Shown in pieces: positions 34,364 to 43,493 of a DNA stretch of 64,000 nucleotides. The DNA is taken from NCBI GenBank assembly GCA_025363455.1, contig JANYDW010000041.1, positions 1-64,000 of the forward strand, read 5' to 3'. Each line of letters opens with the position of its first letter. The first letter of the stretch is position 1. A program made the position numbers and the translations under genes. The DNA comes from Oleiharenicola sp. Its GTDB lineage: Bacteria; Verrucomicrobiota; Verrucomicrobiia; Opitutales; Opitutaceae. The notes below the pieces were generated by a model that saw only the letters and a list, made by a program, of their open reading frames with translations, did no database searches and was not told the origin of the DNA.

Positions 34364-35314
34364 ATGCGGGGCGGGACCAATCTGCCGTTGCCGCGCGGGC
34401 GATACCGCGGTTCATTGCCGGCTTTGGACCTTTCCCTTCATCTCGTCATCCCGCTGGCCTGCGCGTTCCTCTACGTGGTGGCGGCCCTCATGCTCAAGCG
34501 GGCGAGCTCGCTCGGCGTGGGCGCATGGCGGATCGGGTTTCTCGCCAACTGGGTGATGTTTCTCAGTTATCTGCCCTGGTGGCTCGCCCAGCCCGGGGGG
34601 AGCGGCCATGCATGGATGGACTACTGGCAGCCGGCGGTCAGCGGGCTCCTCTTCCTCGGGGGCCAGATGTTCATTTTCCTCGCGCTGCACCGCGGTGATG
34701 TGTCGGTGACTACACCCGTGATGGGCACGAAGGTCCTGATGGTGGCACTGCTCAGCCAACTACTCCGGGCGGGCGACGTACCGTGGCAGTGGTGGACCGG
34801 GGCCGCGCTCAGCACCGCCGCCGTAGCCTTGCTGCATTTTGGCGAACCGCACGGACAACGGTCGCTGGTGGGACGGACCGTGGTGCTGGCCGGGCTGAGC
34901 GCCCTGTCCTTCAGCCTGAGTGATGTTCTCCTTCAGAAATGGGTGGTCGCATGGGGTAGCGGCCACTACTTGCCGCCCATGCTGATGTTCACGGCCCTCT
35001 ACACCTTCGCCTTTGTGCCGTTCTTCCGGGCGCCGCTGTGGGAGCTCGACCGCCGGGCCTGGTCATGGACGGCCGGCGGGGCGCTGCTGCTGGCCGTCAA
35101 CAACGTCGGCATCGCGCTCTCTATCGCAGTCTGGCGGACCGCCACCTCTGTTAATATCCTCTACAGCCTGCGCGGGCTGATCAGCGTGGTACTGGTGTGG
35201 GCGATCGGTCACTGGTTCAGCAACGAGGAGCACCGGCTCACGCCCCGGGTCTTCCGCTTCCGTCTGGTCGGCGCCGCGCTGATGCTTGCGGCCATCGTGC
35301 TGGTGTTGGTGTAG
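34364..35314 (+). CDS. EamA-like (DMT superfamily) transporter
   Basis: A 316-residue membrane protein with about ten predicted spans in two halves, such as LHLVIPLACAFLYVVAALML and, at the end, LVGAALMLAAIVLVLV. The drug/metabolite transporter fold is clear; the substrate is unknown. The start could be the TTG at 34424, which would drop 20 basic residues. Convergent with the desaturase gene. Confidence 0.8.
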   Translation: MRGGTNLPLPRGRYRGSLPALDLSLHLVIPLACAFLYVVAALMLKRASSLGVGAWRIGFLANWVMFLSYLPWWLAQPGGSGHAWMDYWQPAVSGLLFLGGQMFIFLALHRGDVSVTTPVMGTKVLMVALLSQLLRAGDVPWQWWTGAALSTAAVALLHFGEPHGQRSLVGRTVVLAGLSALSFSLSDVLLQKWVVAWGSGHYLPPMLMFTALYTFAFVPFFRAPLWELDRRAWSWTAGGALLLAVNNVGIALSIAVWRTATSVNILYSLRGLISVVLVWAIGHWFSNEEHRLTPRVFRFRLVGAALMLAAIVLVLV

Positions 35315-35322
35315 CGTGCGAA

Positions 35323-36453
35323 CTAAGCCAGGGGATTCTCCGCCTGTTCGGCGACGTCCTTGTTGAGCGCAGGGCGGTCCTTCGTCTGCAGTTGTTCGGC
35401 GACCTCGGTGGACTGAACGGTGGCAATGGCGATGGCGGCGGCGGTTGGGACAACCCTCCGCAGTGTATTGATCTCGTGCTGCACCGAGGAGACAGAAAAG
35501 CGGTGGATGGTGTCGTGGTGGGCCGTTAGCGCGGCCTCGTCATAAATGGACTGCGGCACAGGCTTCAAGCCCCAGATGAAGCCGGTGTAGGAAAGCAGCT
35601 TCAGGCCGTAGTAGGTTGGATCGATTTCCCACCAGTAGAAACCATTGCGAGTGGCGGCCTGGTAGCGGTGGTGATTATTATGCCAGCCCTCGCCGAGCGT
35701 GATGAGGGCGAGGATGAAGCTGTTGCGCGAGTCGTCGGTGGTGTTGAAGCGGCGGTTGCCCCAGAGATGCGTGAAGGAATTGATGGAGGCGGTGCCGTGA
35801 AAGAGGACGGTCGTGCTGATGAAGAAGCCCCAGACAAGCAACTGCGCACCACTGGTGCCGAGGCCGGGCGCGGCAGTTTCCAAATAGCGGCCGAGCAAAA
35901 AAAGACTCGCGGCGAAAACAACGGGTACGACAATATCGAAGCGGTTTAACCAGACCAACTCCGGGTACTTGGCTAGGTCCTTCACCTTGGAATAATCAGT
36001 GGGGAAGTTACGTTTGCTGGTAATCCAGCCGATGTGCGACCACAGGAAACCATGGACATGCGGGGAGTGGGCGTCCTCCGGTTCATCTGAATGCTGGTGA
36101 TGGTGGCGGTGATGGTAAGCCCACCAGAGCGCGCCTCGTTGCACGGTGGTGCCGGTCCAGAGTGCGAGCATGAACTGGCCGAAGCGGGAAGTGCTGTAGG
36201 TCTTGTGCGAGAAATAGCGGTGGAAAATTCCGGTGACGGCAAACATGCGCATAATATAGAGGGCGACTGCCAACCAAACCGCGACCCAACTCCCACCGGT
36301 CCAGATCACGCCCAGGCAGCCGAGATGCAGCACGATGAAAGGTATGCAACGAACGAAATTCACGCCGTCGGGTTGGCCGCGGATAGCCTCGGGAGACACG
36401 GCGGAATAATCGGAGTCAATCCATTGAACGAGTGAGCTGAGAAAACGCGGCAT
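35323..36453 (-). CDS. Acyl-lipid/acyl-CoA delta-9-type desaturase
   Basis: A 376-residue membrane di-iron desaturase that introduces a double bond into fatty acyl chains. Three His boxes are visible: HRYFSH, HRHHHQHSD, and HNNHHRYQAATR, separated by membrane segments. ATG 36453 gives the family length; an upstream frame to 36564 has no conserved sequence. The leader ACCTTCCTCCTGATATC has no Shine-Dalgarno. A TetR regulator and a thioesterase 0.5-1.3 kb away could form a membrane-lipid regulon. Confidence 0.9.
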   Translation of the reverse strand: MPRFLSSLVQWIDSDYSAVSPEAIRGQPDGVNFVRCIPFIVLHLGCLGVIWTGGSWVAVWLAVALYIMRMFAVTGIFHRYFSHKTYSTSRFGQFMLALWTGTTVQRGALWWAYHHRHHHQHSDEPEDAHSPHVHGFLWSHIGWITSKRNFPTDYSKVKDLAKYPELVWLNRFDIVVPVVFAASLFLLGRYLETAAPGLGTSGAQLLVWGFFISTTVLFHGTASINSFTHLWGNRRFNTTDDSRNSFILALITLGEGWHNNHHRYQAATRNGFYWWEIDPTYYGLKLLSYTGFIWGLKPVPQSIYDEAALTAHHDTIHRFSVSSVQHEINTLRRVVPTAAAIAIATVQSTEVAEQLQTKDRPALNKDVAEQAENPLA

Positions 36454-36587
36454 GATATCAGGAGGAAGGTGATGAATAAGAGTAAGGCCGGAGGAAGCGT
36501 TCCCCTTTGGGATTCTGCAAAAGCTACGTTTGAACCCACAGGTTCGACGCAATGGCGGTCGCAAACCTTCCCAAGCCGCACCCCCAC

Positions 36588-36749
36588 TCAGGCTGCCAGC
36601 CGATCAGAGTCTTCTTTCTTGGTGAAGCAGTTCTTAGGCTTGGGCCGCACCGGTTGCTCAGCGGCCAGCACAACGGGTGAGTTGATAGGCTCAGCCTCGG
36701 TGGCTACCAGGAGCGAAAGTAAACTGATAATGGTAAGGGCGGTTAGCAT
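36588..36749 (-). CDS. Possible small exported protein
   Basis: A 53-residue ORF, MLTALTIISLLSLLVATEAE then a polar tail with VRPKPKNCFTKKEDSD. The first 18 residues look like a signal peptide. No family. It sits between the desaturase and the TetR gene on the same strand. The weak leader GGGAAG is not decisive, so the gene is tentative. Confidence 0.35.
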   Translation of the reverse strand: MLTALTIISLLSLLVATEAEPINSPVVLAAEQPVRPKPKNCFTKKEDSDRLAA

Positions 36750-36971
36750 GGCTTGGCTTCCCAGACGCTGGGTCAGAGTGTCAGGGGATGTTTTTGTTCC
36801 TGTATTCCACACATACCCGCGTGGGTAGAGAGTAGTTACAAGAATCTGGGTGTCGTGGTCAGCGACACCAGCGGGTCAAGAGGAAGCACTTCTTCGGCCT
36901 TTACAAGTCGTCCATGTAAAAAAGAGGCTGCAGAAATCCGCGGCTTGCCCAGCATTAGTCTAGCTATCTAT
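36750..36971. other. Intergenic, upstream of the small ORF and desaturase
   Basis: No gene, hairpin with T-run or repeat family recognised. Likely contains promoters for the minus-strand genes downstream. Confidence 0.3.
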
Positions 36972-37616
36972 TCAACACGCAAACGCTTGGGCTGCAAAGA
37001 CCATAAAATTACTAAGCGCAGACTGCGGATCGTCATTTCGGCAGACGCCGTTAGTGCGGGCTTTCATGTCGTGCAGAGTTGCCATGGCATGATGCATTGC
37101 CCCGACGACCAGGCTGTACCGCCAGAGGAAGTCCTGAGGTGACAGGCTCGGGGCGTGGCGGCGGATCGCCTGGCCGAAGCGCGTCATCACGGGCTGAAGC
37201 TCGGTGGCGAGGATTTCCGCGGCAAACGGTAGAGGCTCGCTGAAGATCCGCCCTAACAAGCGCCGGCTGGACGCATTGTAGTTGGAAGGATCGCTGCCGG
37301 AGAGGAACAGCGGACGAGCCATGATGCCCAAGATTTCGTCCAAGGGTACTGGCGAACCGTCCAGCCGGGCCTCGGCTTGGGTCAGCTCGTCCAGCCGGGT
37401 CGCATTGATTGCGCGGAGCCGATTGGTAATGATCTCCCGGCAAAGGGCCTCTTTGTCGTAGTAGTGATAGTTGACGGCAGCGAGATTCACCCCGGCCCGC
37501 GATGTTATCTGTCTAAGGGAAACGCCATTCAGGCCATATTCGGCAAACAACGACTCGGCGTTCGCTAATATCTTTCGAGGAGTTTCGCCCGAGGTCTCAA
37601 TAGCCACACAATACAA
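36972..37616 (-). CDS. TetR/AcrR-family transcriptional regulator
   Basis: A 214-residue repressor-type protein. N-terminal HTH: ILANAESLFAEYGLNGVSLR, QITSRAGVNLAAVNYHYYDK, EALCREIITNRL. The C-terminal ligand domain resembles CecR/DUF1956-type regulators. It starts at TTG 37616 or GTG 37607. Divergent from a thioesterase with about 100 bases between; an 11-bp dyad TGTTT-T-AAACA lies at 37618-37628 and could be its operator. Possible targets are the thioesterase and the desaturase. Confidence 0.85.
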   Translation of the reverse strand: MYCVAIETSGETPRKILANAESLFAEYGLNGVSLRQITSRAGVNLAAVNYHYYDKEALCREIITNRLRAINATRLDELTQAEARLDGSPVPLDEILGIMARPLFLSGSDPSNYNASSRRLLGRIFSEPLPFAAEILATELQPVMTRFGQAIRRHAPSLSPQDFLWRYSLVVGAMHHAMATLHDMKARTNGVCRNDDPQSALSNFMVFAAQAFAC

Positions 37617-37719
37617 ATGTTTTAAACACCAGTATCACACAAGCAGAATGTCTCCTGCTTTTCCCTGGTAACGGGGCTTTTCCTTTGACCGGGTTAGGTT
37701 GAACCACACGGTTTAGTCT

Positions 37720-38181
37720 ATGGAAGGAGTAAATCAGCCGGCGGAAGCTGTGCCCAAACCTGAACCGGGATTCATATACTCGAGGTTCGAGTCCGAGTTG
37801 CAGGTGCGTCCGGACGACATCGACATGTATCAGCATGTCCATAGCAGCCGGTACATGGACTACGTGCTGGCGGCCCGGTTTGACCAAATGGAGCGATGTT
37901 ATGGCATGCCCATGGCGGAGTTTCAAAAACTTGGTTATGGCTGGGTGATTTCCGCGACCCAGATGAATTTCCGCCGGCCCCTCGTGCTGGGCGACAAGAT
38001 GACCGTGCGCTGCTGGATCGAGAATTTCTCCCTCATCGGCTTGCGCCTGCAGTTCGAGATCGACCGTCGGCCAGAGGGTAAGCGCGCCTGTGACGGTTGG
38101 TTCGAGTATGTGATGGTGTCGGTGGAGACGGGCCGGCCAGTGCGCATACCGGACTCGATCCGGCAAAAATACTCGATCTAG
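37720..38181 (+). CDS. Acyl-CoA thioesterase, hotdog fold (YbgC-like)
   Basis: A 153-residue 4HBT-type thioesterase hydrolysing acyl-CoA or acyl-ACP. The catalytic signature is VRPDDIDMYQHVHSSRYMDY (Asp and His-Val pattern; the usual Asn pair is HSS here). FRRPLVLGDKMTVRCWIEN and the C-terminal beta strands match. Substrate chain length cannot be told. Divergent from the TetR gene, so likely its target. Confidence 0.87.
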   Translation: MEGVNQPAEAVPKPEPGFIYSRFESELQVRPDDIDMYQHVHSSRYMDYVLAARFDQMERCYGMPMAEFQKLGYGWVISATQMNFRRPLVLGDKMTVRCWIENFSLIGLRLQFEIDRRPEGKRACDGWFEYVMVSVETGRPVRIPDSIRQKYSI

Positions 38182-38412
38182 GCTGGGGACAAAGGCGTAG
38201 CCAAGGTGCTGCCCTCCGGAAGGTTGGCTTGATCGAAGAAAAAATATTCTTGCTACGCCGCCGTTCCTGAGCGTCCTTACCTGCCTCGTTAGAGATAGCG
38301 TTTAGATGACAGGATCTGGTGAGTCGTTGGCTGAGCGTTTGGCTTAAGTGATGATTTCGAAACCCGCTGTGGGAACGGACTGGCAGATGGCGAAGGATCT
38401 ACGAAACATCAT
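38182..38412. other. Leader region of the RRM gene
   Basis: About 230 bases without an ORF. Long leaders with cold-responsive structure are common before small RNA-binding genes, but no cold-box or riboswitch was recognised by eye. Confidence 0.35.
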
Positions 38413-38796
38413 ATGAGCAACTCCAAACTATACGTTGGAAACCTATCGTTCAAGACCACGGAAGACGAACTTCGCGCCCACTTCGGCCAGTTCGGTTCTG
38501 TCACCGACACCTATGTCGCCATGGACAAGATGACCGGCCGCCCCCGTGGCTTCGCCTTCATCACCATGAGCACCCCCGAAGAGGCCAAGATGGCCATCGA
38601 GAAGACCAATGGCGTTGATTTCGGCGGCCGTGCGCTGCAGGTCAATGAGGCCCGTCCCAAGGAAGACCGTCCTTCTGGCGGCTTCGGCGGTGGCGGTCGT
38701 GGCGGCTTCGGCGGCGAGCGCCGTGGCGGTTTCGGCGGCGGTGGTGGCGGCCGCGGTGGTTACGGCGGCGGTGGCGGCGGTCGCGACCGTTACTAA
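38413..38796 (+). CDS. Glycine-rich RNA-recognition-motif (RRM) protein
   Basis: A 127-residue protein. Residues 3-80 form one RRM with RNP2 (KLYVGNL) and RNP1 (RGFAFITM); the tail from about 90 is repeated Gly with Arg and Phe/Tyr ([10 protein letters not shown] and GYGGGGG types), like cyanobacterial and verrucomicrobial Rbp proteins. It binds single-stranded RNA, perhaps as a chaperone at low temperature. A strong terminator follows 34 bases after the stop, so it is monocistronic. Confidence 0.93.
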   Translation: MSNSKLYVGNLSFKTTEDELRAHFGQFGSVTDTYVAMDKMTGRPRGFAFITMSTPEEAKMAIEKTNGVDFGGRALQVNEARPKEDRPSGGFGGGGRGGFGGERRGGFGGGGGGRGGYGGGGGGRDRY

Positions 38797-38830
38797 TCGT
38801 CCGTTCGCACCAGCGAACCATTAATTTCAA

Positions 38831-38862
38831 GGCGGAGCCTCTCGGCTCCGCCTTTTTATTTT
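38831..38862 (+). terminator. Rho-independent terminator of the RRM gene
   Basis: Stem GGCGGAGCC-TCTC-GGCTCCGCC (38831-38852) followed by TTTTTATTTT. Perfect 9-bp stem, very GC-rich, with a good T-run. The closest bacterial consensus terminator in the window. Confidence 0.92.
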
Positions 38863-38946
38863 CCGGCGTCGCCGGAAAATAATCTCGCCGTAGCCTGCAA
38901 GGCGAAGGCGGATAGTCCCGTCGCATCCGATCCGACGAACACCTTC

Positions 38947-39561
38947 ATGCTCACGGCCAACCCGATTACCGTCCAACGCCACCTCGCCCGCCTCTCCGCC
39001 TGCACGCTCTGCCCGCGCATGCACCGGCCGGTCGTTGTGGGGCGTCCGGTGGATTCGCGAATCCTGCTCGTGGGCCAGGCGCCCGGGGACAAGGAGCCGA
39101 AACTCGGCCGGCCCTTCGCCTGGACCGCGGGCAAGACGCTCTTCAAGTGGTTCCACGAGGCCCTCGGCTGGACCGAGGACGAGACGCGCGACCGCGTCTA
39201 CTTTGCTGCGGTCTGCCGCTGCTTTCCGGGCAAGAAGGCCACGGGCGGGGATCGCGTGCCGGATGAAGAGGAGATCGCCAACTGCTCGCGTTGGCTCGCC
39301 GCCGAGGTGGCATTGCTCCAGCCCTCACTTGTTCTTCCGGTGGGCAAGCTGGCCATCACGCAGTTCCTGCCCGCCGCGGCGTTGAACGAACTGATCGGCC
39401 GGACGATCCGCATCGACTATCACGGGCACGCCATGGACTGCATCCCGCTGCCGCATCCCTCCGGGGCGTCGCCGTGGCACCGGATGGAGCCGGGCAAAAC
39501 CCTGCTGCGTCAGGCCTTCGCCCGCCTGGCCGTGCACCCGGCGGTTCGCGCGGTAATTTGA
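38947..39561 (+). CDS. Uracil-DNA glycosylase-superfamily protein
   Basis: A 204-residue UDG-fold protein that removes uracil from DNA or a related lesion. Motif A GQAPGDKEPKLGRPFAWTAG, motif B HPSGASPWHR and a Cys-rich N-terminus (CTLCPRM) fit the family 4/5 type with an iron-sulfur cluster; further Cys residues near 86-88 (VCRC) and 113 are candidates for the other ligands. The exact subclass is not certain. Starts at GTG/ATG near 38947. Independent of the next gene. Confidence 0.82.
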   Translation: MLTANPITVQRHLARLSACTLCPRMHRPVVVGRPVDSRILLVGQAPGDKEPKLGRPFAWTAGKTLFKWFHEALGWTEDETRDRVYFAAVCRCFPGKKATGGDRVPDEEEIANCSRWLAAEVALLQPSLVLPVGKLAITQFLPAAALNELIGRTIRIDYHGHAMDCIPLPHPSGASPWHRMEPGKTLLRQAFARLAVHPAVRAVI

Positions 39562-39597
39562 TTTGCATTGGCGCCTTCACGGCACTGCCTTGCGCGG

Positions 39598-40641
39598 ATG
39601 CATTTCATCCGGCACATTGCCGTGGTTTTACTCGTTGCCTGCAGCCTGACCCCGGCCTTCGCCGCGGAGAAGATCCGGCATACGACCCCGGTGGAAGGGG
39701 TTTACACCGGGGCCATCACGATCGACGCCGCCACGGGTGCCGTGCTATTCGAGGACAACGCCGACGGGCCGAACGCCCCGGCGAGCATGACCAAGCTCAT
39801 GACGTTCGCCGTGCTGCACGACAAGCTGGCCGCTGGGTCGCTCACCTTGCCGACCCCGGTGAAGATTACGCTGGAGGACTCGAAGATGGGCGGAACGCAG
39901 GTCTACCTCGACCCGCGTGAAACTTTTCCGGTTGAGGAGCTCGTCTATGCGATGATGATCCAGTCGGCCAATGATGCCGCCCATGCGCTCGCTCGCGCCG
40001 CCGCCGGGTCCACCGAGGCTTTCGTCGCGTTGATGAATGCCAAGGCGCACGCCTTGGGCATGACGCACACGACTTTTCGCACGCCGCACGGCCTGCCCCC
40101 GCCGAGCCGCCACGAGGCCGACGGTGACCTGACCACGCCCCGCGATTTCTCGCTGCTCTGCCGCTACCTGGTGCAGAATACGGATGTGCTCAAATACACC
40201 TCGGTGCGGGAGAGGAAGTTTGGCGCCGGGGTCCGCGCCAAACCCATGGACATGGACAATCATAACAAACTCCTCGGCAAGATTCCCGGGGTGGACGGAT
40301 TGAAGACGGGTTACACGCAGAGTGCCGGCTATTGCCTCAGTGCCACGGCGGAGCGCAACGGGCACCGGGTTATCACCGTCATCATGGGATCCTTCGGTCC
40401 GGGCCGGCAGATCGACAAGGGCCGCGCACGCGATCTTAAGGCCGTCGAGCTGATCGAGCGAGGGTTTGCGGCATTGTCCGCCGGTGCTCCCGTCGTGAAG
40501 ACCGCTAATCCGGCGCAGGCACTACCCCCCACAAAACCCGGGGAAATCCCGACGGTGAAGACCGAGAAAACAGATCAATCCTCGACGCCTGCGGAGCCAA
40601 TGTTCAAAGTTCCTGTCTTCACCCCGCAGAAAAAATCGTGA
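39598..40641 (+). CDS. D-alanyl-D-alanine carboxypeptidase (PBP5/DacA-like)
   Basis: A 347-residue penicillin-binding serine peptidase trimming peptidoglycan pentapeptides in the periplasm. Signal peptide HFIRHIAVVLLVACSL to about residue 25. S11 motifs: SMTK (catalytic Ser and Lys), SAN in MMIQSANDAAHA, and KTG in GVDGLKTGYTQSAG. A Pro/Lys-rich tail replaces the usual C-terminal amphipathic anchor, so it may be soluble. Its stop overlaps the FKBP start (GTGA). Confidence 0.92.
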   Translation: MHFIRHIAVVLLVACSLTPAFAAEKIRHTTPVEGVYTGAITIDAATGAVLFEDNADGPNAPASMTKLMTFAVLHDKLAAGSLTLPTPVKITLEDSKMGGTQVYLDPRETFPVEELVYAMMIQSANDAAHALARAAAGSTEAFVALMNAKAHALGMTHTTFRTPHGLPPPSRHEADGDLTTPRDFSLLCRYLVQNTDVLKYTSVRERKFGAGVRAKPMDMDNHNKLLGKIPGVDGLKTGYTQSAGYCLSATAERNGHRVITVIMGSFGPGRQIDKGRARDLKAVELIERGFAALSAGAPVVKTANPAQALPPTKPGEIPTVKTEKTDQSSTPAEPMFKVPVFTPQKKS

Positions 40642-41120
40642 GCACCCTTTCTTTCCGCCCCCTGCTTTGCCTTTCGCTTTCGTTGATCGCGACCGTCCTC
40701 TCCCCGGCGCGCGAGAAGCTCCCGCCCGAGGACCTCGAGATCGTCGAACAACGCTGGCCGGACGCGAAGAAAACCTTCACCGGATTGCGCTACCTCGTCG
40801 TGGAGCCCGGCGACGCCAAGGGCCCCAGCCCTGTGTCAGGCTCGATGGTAAGCGTCGTCTACAAGGGTATGCTCCTGAACGGAAAGGTGTTTGATGAAAA
40901 TACGGGCAAGGCACCGCTAAATATTCGTGTCGACCGCGGCAACCTCATCGATGGCTGGGAGGAGGCGCTGCAGAAGATGCATAAGGGCGAAAAGTGGCTG
41001 CTCATTGTTCCTCCTGAGATGGCCTATGGCGCCCAAGGCAAGCCGCCGGCCATCAAACGCTACGCCACCCTCGTGTTCGAGATGCAGTTGCTTGATTTCG
41101 GCCCGCACCTGAAGGAGTAG
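40638..41120 (+). CDS. FKBP-type peptidyl-prolyl isomerase, exported
   Basis: A 160-residue protein with a signal peptide (FRPLLCLSLSLIATVLS) and one FKBP domain: GSMVSVVYKGMLLNGKVFD, IDGWEEALQKMHKGEKWLLI, PPEMAYGAQGKPP, LVFEMQLLDF. It catalyses proline isomerisation during periplasmic folding. GTG start inside the stop of the carboxypeptidase gene, so co-translated with it. Confidence 0.92.
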   Translation: MSTLSFRPLLCLSLSLIATVLSPAREKLPPEDLEIVEQRWPDAKKTFTGLRYLVVEPGDAKGPSPVSGSMVSVVYKGMLLNGKVFDENTGKAPLNIRVDRGNLIDGWEEALQKMHKGEKWLLIVPPEMAYGAQGKPPAIKRYATLVFEMQLLDFGPHLKE

Positions 41121-41143
41121 CCGCGCCCATCGCGCCAGCGGAG

Positions 41144-41920
41144 TCACTTCATCATTTCATCCAGCAGGGGCTGCATGGCCTCGGCCCAGAGTTGATAGCC
41201 GGCAGCATTCGGGTGGAGCTGGTCGGGCATGATGATGTTGGGAATCGTGCCGTCGTTGCCCAAAAACCGGGCGTTGATGTCGAGGAAGCGGATGGTCTTG
41301 CCGTCGTCGAGGCCGGCGAGATCGGTGTTGGCTTGGGCGATGACAGCCAAACGCCGCACGTGATCATCCATCGTGCCGTTGCTGGCCTTGCGCGGGCCTC
41401 GCGGGAAAATCGCGAGCAGGAGAATTTTCGTCTCGGGCAGTTTGGTGCGGATCATCTGGACGATCTTGCGGTCCGCGGCGGCGATTTGCGCAGCGGTGTG
41501 TGCGCCGGAATTGTTGGTGCCCAGCATCAGGACAACCACTTTTGGGGCTATGCCATCGAGCTCGCCGTTTTCGATGCGCCAAATCACGTGCTGCGTTTGG
41601 TCGCCCCCAATGCCAAAATTCGCGGGCTGGTACTTGGCGTAGTAGTGCTCCCAGATGTGCGGCGCCTTGGCCCAACCCTCCGTGATGGAGTCACCGAGGA
41701 AGAGCACTCCAATCGGTCCACTCTTGGCGCGGGCGAGGAACTGCTCGTGTTTCTGAAAAAAGACGGCGCTGCCGGTCTTGGGGATCGCGGCCAAGGGATC
41801 GGCCGGGGCGGCGGGGACTAGGACCGCGGGGGTGGGGGTCGCCGCCGGTGCAGTCTGGGCGGGAGCGAGGACGGAAACGCCGAGGCAGGTGGCAACGAGG
41901 AACCGGAAAAGCTTTTTCAT
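41144..41920 (-). CDS. GDSL/SGNH-family hydrolase, exported
   Basis: A 258-residue esterase/acetylhydrolase-type protein. Signal peptide FRFLVATCLGVSVLA. SGNH blocks: FLGDSITEGW (nucleophile Ser), GGDQTQ, LMLGTNNSG (Asn), DQLHPNAAGY (Asp and His). The family includes platelet-activating-factor acetylhydrolase-like and carbohydrate esterases; the substrate is open. Alone, convergent with the FKBP gene. Confidence 0.88.
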   Translation of the reverse strand: MKKLFRFLVATCLGVSVLAPAQTAPAATPTPAVLVPAAPADPLAAIPKTGSAVFFQKHEQFLARAKSGPIGVLFLGDSITEGWAKAPHIWEHYYAKYQPANFGIGGDQTQHVIWRIENGELDGIAPKVVVLMLGTNNSGAHTAAQIAAADRKIVQMIRTKLPETKILLLAIFPRGPRKASNGTMDDHVRRLAVIAQANTDLAGLDDGKTIRFLDINARFLGNDGTIPNIIMPDQLHPNAAGYQLWAEAMQPLLDEMMK

Positions 41921-41986
41921 GAGGGGTCGGGAAACGCCACCATGCACCACGGGGCCGGGCCCGCAAGAATTCACTCGGGCGCCGGC

Positions 41987-42943
41987 TCAGGCGCCAGCGG
42001 TTTTCTGCAGAAAGTTTCGTTGCGCCCAGAATGCATCGGCGGTGTAGACGACGAGGCCGATCCAGATGAGGCCGAAAGCTTGCAATCGCGCCGTGTCGAA
42101 CGGCTCGTGATAGACAAACAGCCCGATCACAAACTGCACTGACGGGGCAATGTATTGCAGCAGGCCGAGAGAGGTGAGGCGGATTCGCCGGGCGCCATAC
42201 GCAAACAGCACCAAGGGGACAGCGGTCACCACGCCCGCACTGAGCACGAAAGTCTGGGTGCGGCCGTCGATGCGGCCGAGGGCGCCGGTGCCGTCGAAGT
42301 GCCACCACAGCAGCGCGGCAGCGGCGAAAGGAAAGAGCTGCAGCGTTTCGACGGTCAGGCCGGCGAGAGATCCGAGGGCGGACTTTTTCTTCAACAATCC
42401 GTAGGAGGTCCAGGTGCAGGCGAGCGAAAGCGCGATCCAGGGTATGTGCCCGACGCGCAACAGCAGCAGGGCGACGCCCGCCCCGGCCAACCCAATGGCT
42501 GTCCATTGCGCCGGGCGCAGCTTCTCGTGCAGCACGAGCGCACCGACCGCCACGTTGATCAGCGGCACGAGGAAATAGCCCAGGCTGGTCTCGATCACGT
42601 GGCCGGCGTTGACGGCCCACACGTAGACGCCCCAATTGAGCGTCAGCAACACGCCGGCCAGCAGATTCAGGCCGAAGGCTCGCGGGGTGGCCAGGCCGGG
42701 CCGGAGCGCGGCGAAATTCCTCTGCCCCGCGGTGACCCCGAGCAGGAAGACCAGCGACCAGACAATGCGGTGCGCGATCAGCTCGGGCGCGGACACGGCC
42801 GTCATCTGCTTCCAGTAAAGCGGGACCGTGCCCCAGATGAAGAAGGCACTCGCGGCGGCGAGCGCACCGCTGCTGGCTTGGGCGGAAGATCGGTCGGGAA
42901 TGGTCAAGCCGCGCACACTGACGCGGCCGTCATCCGTCGTCAA
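41987..42943 (-). CDS. rarD: RarD-type EamA permease
   Basis: A 318-residue transporter with about ten spans. RarD signatures FIWGTVPLYWKQM, IAHRIVWSLVFLLGV, LNWGVYVWAVNAGHVIETSL and GYFLVPLINVAVGALVLHEK are present; the C-terminus LGLLQYIAPSVQFVIGLFVY also matches. The true substrate of RarD is unknown (chloramphenicol sensitivity was the historical phenotype). A basic N-terminal extension of about 20 residues is not conserved. Confidence 0.85.
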   Translation of the reverse strand: MTTDDGRVSVRGLTIPDRSSAQASSGALAAASAFFIWGTVPLYWKQMTAVSAPELIAHRIVWSLVFLLGVTAGQRNFAALRPGLATPRAFGLNLLAGVLLTLNWGVYVWAVNAGHVIETSLGYFLVPLINVAVGALVLHEKLRPAQWTAIGLAGAGVALLLLRVGHIPWIALSLACTWTSYGLLKKKSALGSLAGLTVETLQLFPFAAAALLWWHFDGTGALGRIDGRTQTFVLSAGVVTAVPLVLFAYGARRIRLTSLGLLQYIAPSVQFVIGLFVYHEPFDTARLQAFGLIWIGLVVYTADAFWAQRNFLQKTAGA

Positions 42944-42989
42944 ACCGGCGGCCCGTCAATCCCGGGCAAATCGGTCCGATACAGCGAGG

Positions 42990-43475
42990 TCACTTGGCGG
43001 CCGCCGGTGTGACGGGCGGGGCCGGCGGGGGGTTTTTGCAGGACTGCCAGGCCAGGAAACGCCATTTGCCGCCCTCCTTGCGCCAGACAGCCAGGATGTT
43101 CAGGTCGTTCGTGTTCATCGCGGTGGCGCTGCCAGCCTTGATGATCACGTGGGCGGTCATCAGCACAATGTCGGGCGCGGCGACGAGAAAGTCCCGCTGT
43201 TTGTAGTCGTAGCCCGTGTACATCGTGCTGCGGGTGAGGAGGGATTCGACATAGGATTTCTTGGTGTCGATCTTGCCGCTGGAATGCGCGTAGTGCAGTT
43301 GGTCGGAAAAGATGGCGTCCATCCGCGCGGGATCGGCGGCCATGGTGGCGGCGACGCGTTCGTCGTCGGCCGCGCGCACGGCAGCGATGACGGTGTCATC
43401 ACTGGCGCGGGCGGTGAGGGCGGAGACAAGGATGAGCAGGGGCAGGAACAGACGAGGCAGGGTGGGGAGTTTCAT
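42990..43475 (-). CDS. NTF2-like (SnoaL/DUF4440) protein, exported
   Basis: A 161-residue protein with a signal peptide (LPRLFLPLLILVSALTARA) and an NTF2-like cone fold: AVRAADDERVAATMAADPAR, MDAIFSDQLHYAHSSGKID, VYLVAAPDIVLM-type strands and RWRFLAWQSCKNPP. Such proteins bind small ligands or act as isomerases; no function can be given. Short proline-rich tail. Unit with the thioesterase upstream by 18 bases. Confidence 0.75.
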   Translation of the reverse strand: MKLPTLPRLFLPLLILVSALTARASDDTVIAAVRAADDERVAATMAADPARMDAIFSDQLHYAHSSGKIDTKKSYVESLLTRSTMYTGYDYKQRDFLVAAPDIVLMTAHVIIKAGSATAMNTNDLNILAVWRKEGGKWRFLAWQSCKNPPPAPPVTPAAAK

Positions 43476-43493
43476 GGGTGGGGGATGTGGAAA

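Noticed and set aside
36469..36828. Plus-strand ORF of 119 codons after an excellent AGGAGG sequence
   Set aside because: Despite the good ribosome site, the translation has no domain-like pattern and lies antisense to the desaturase leader and the small exported ORF. Most real genes here lack such sites, so the match may simply be the complement of a CCTCC leader.
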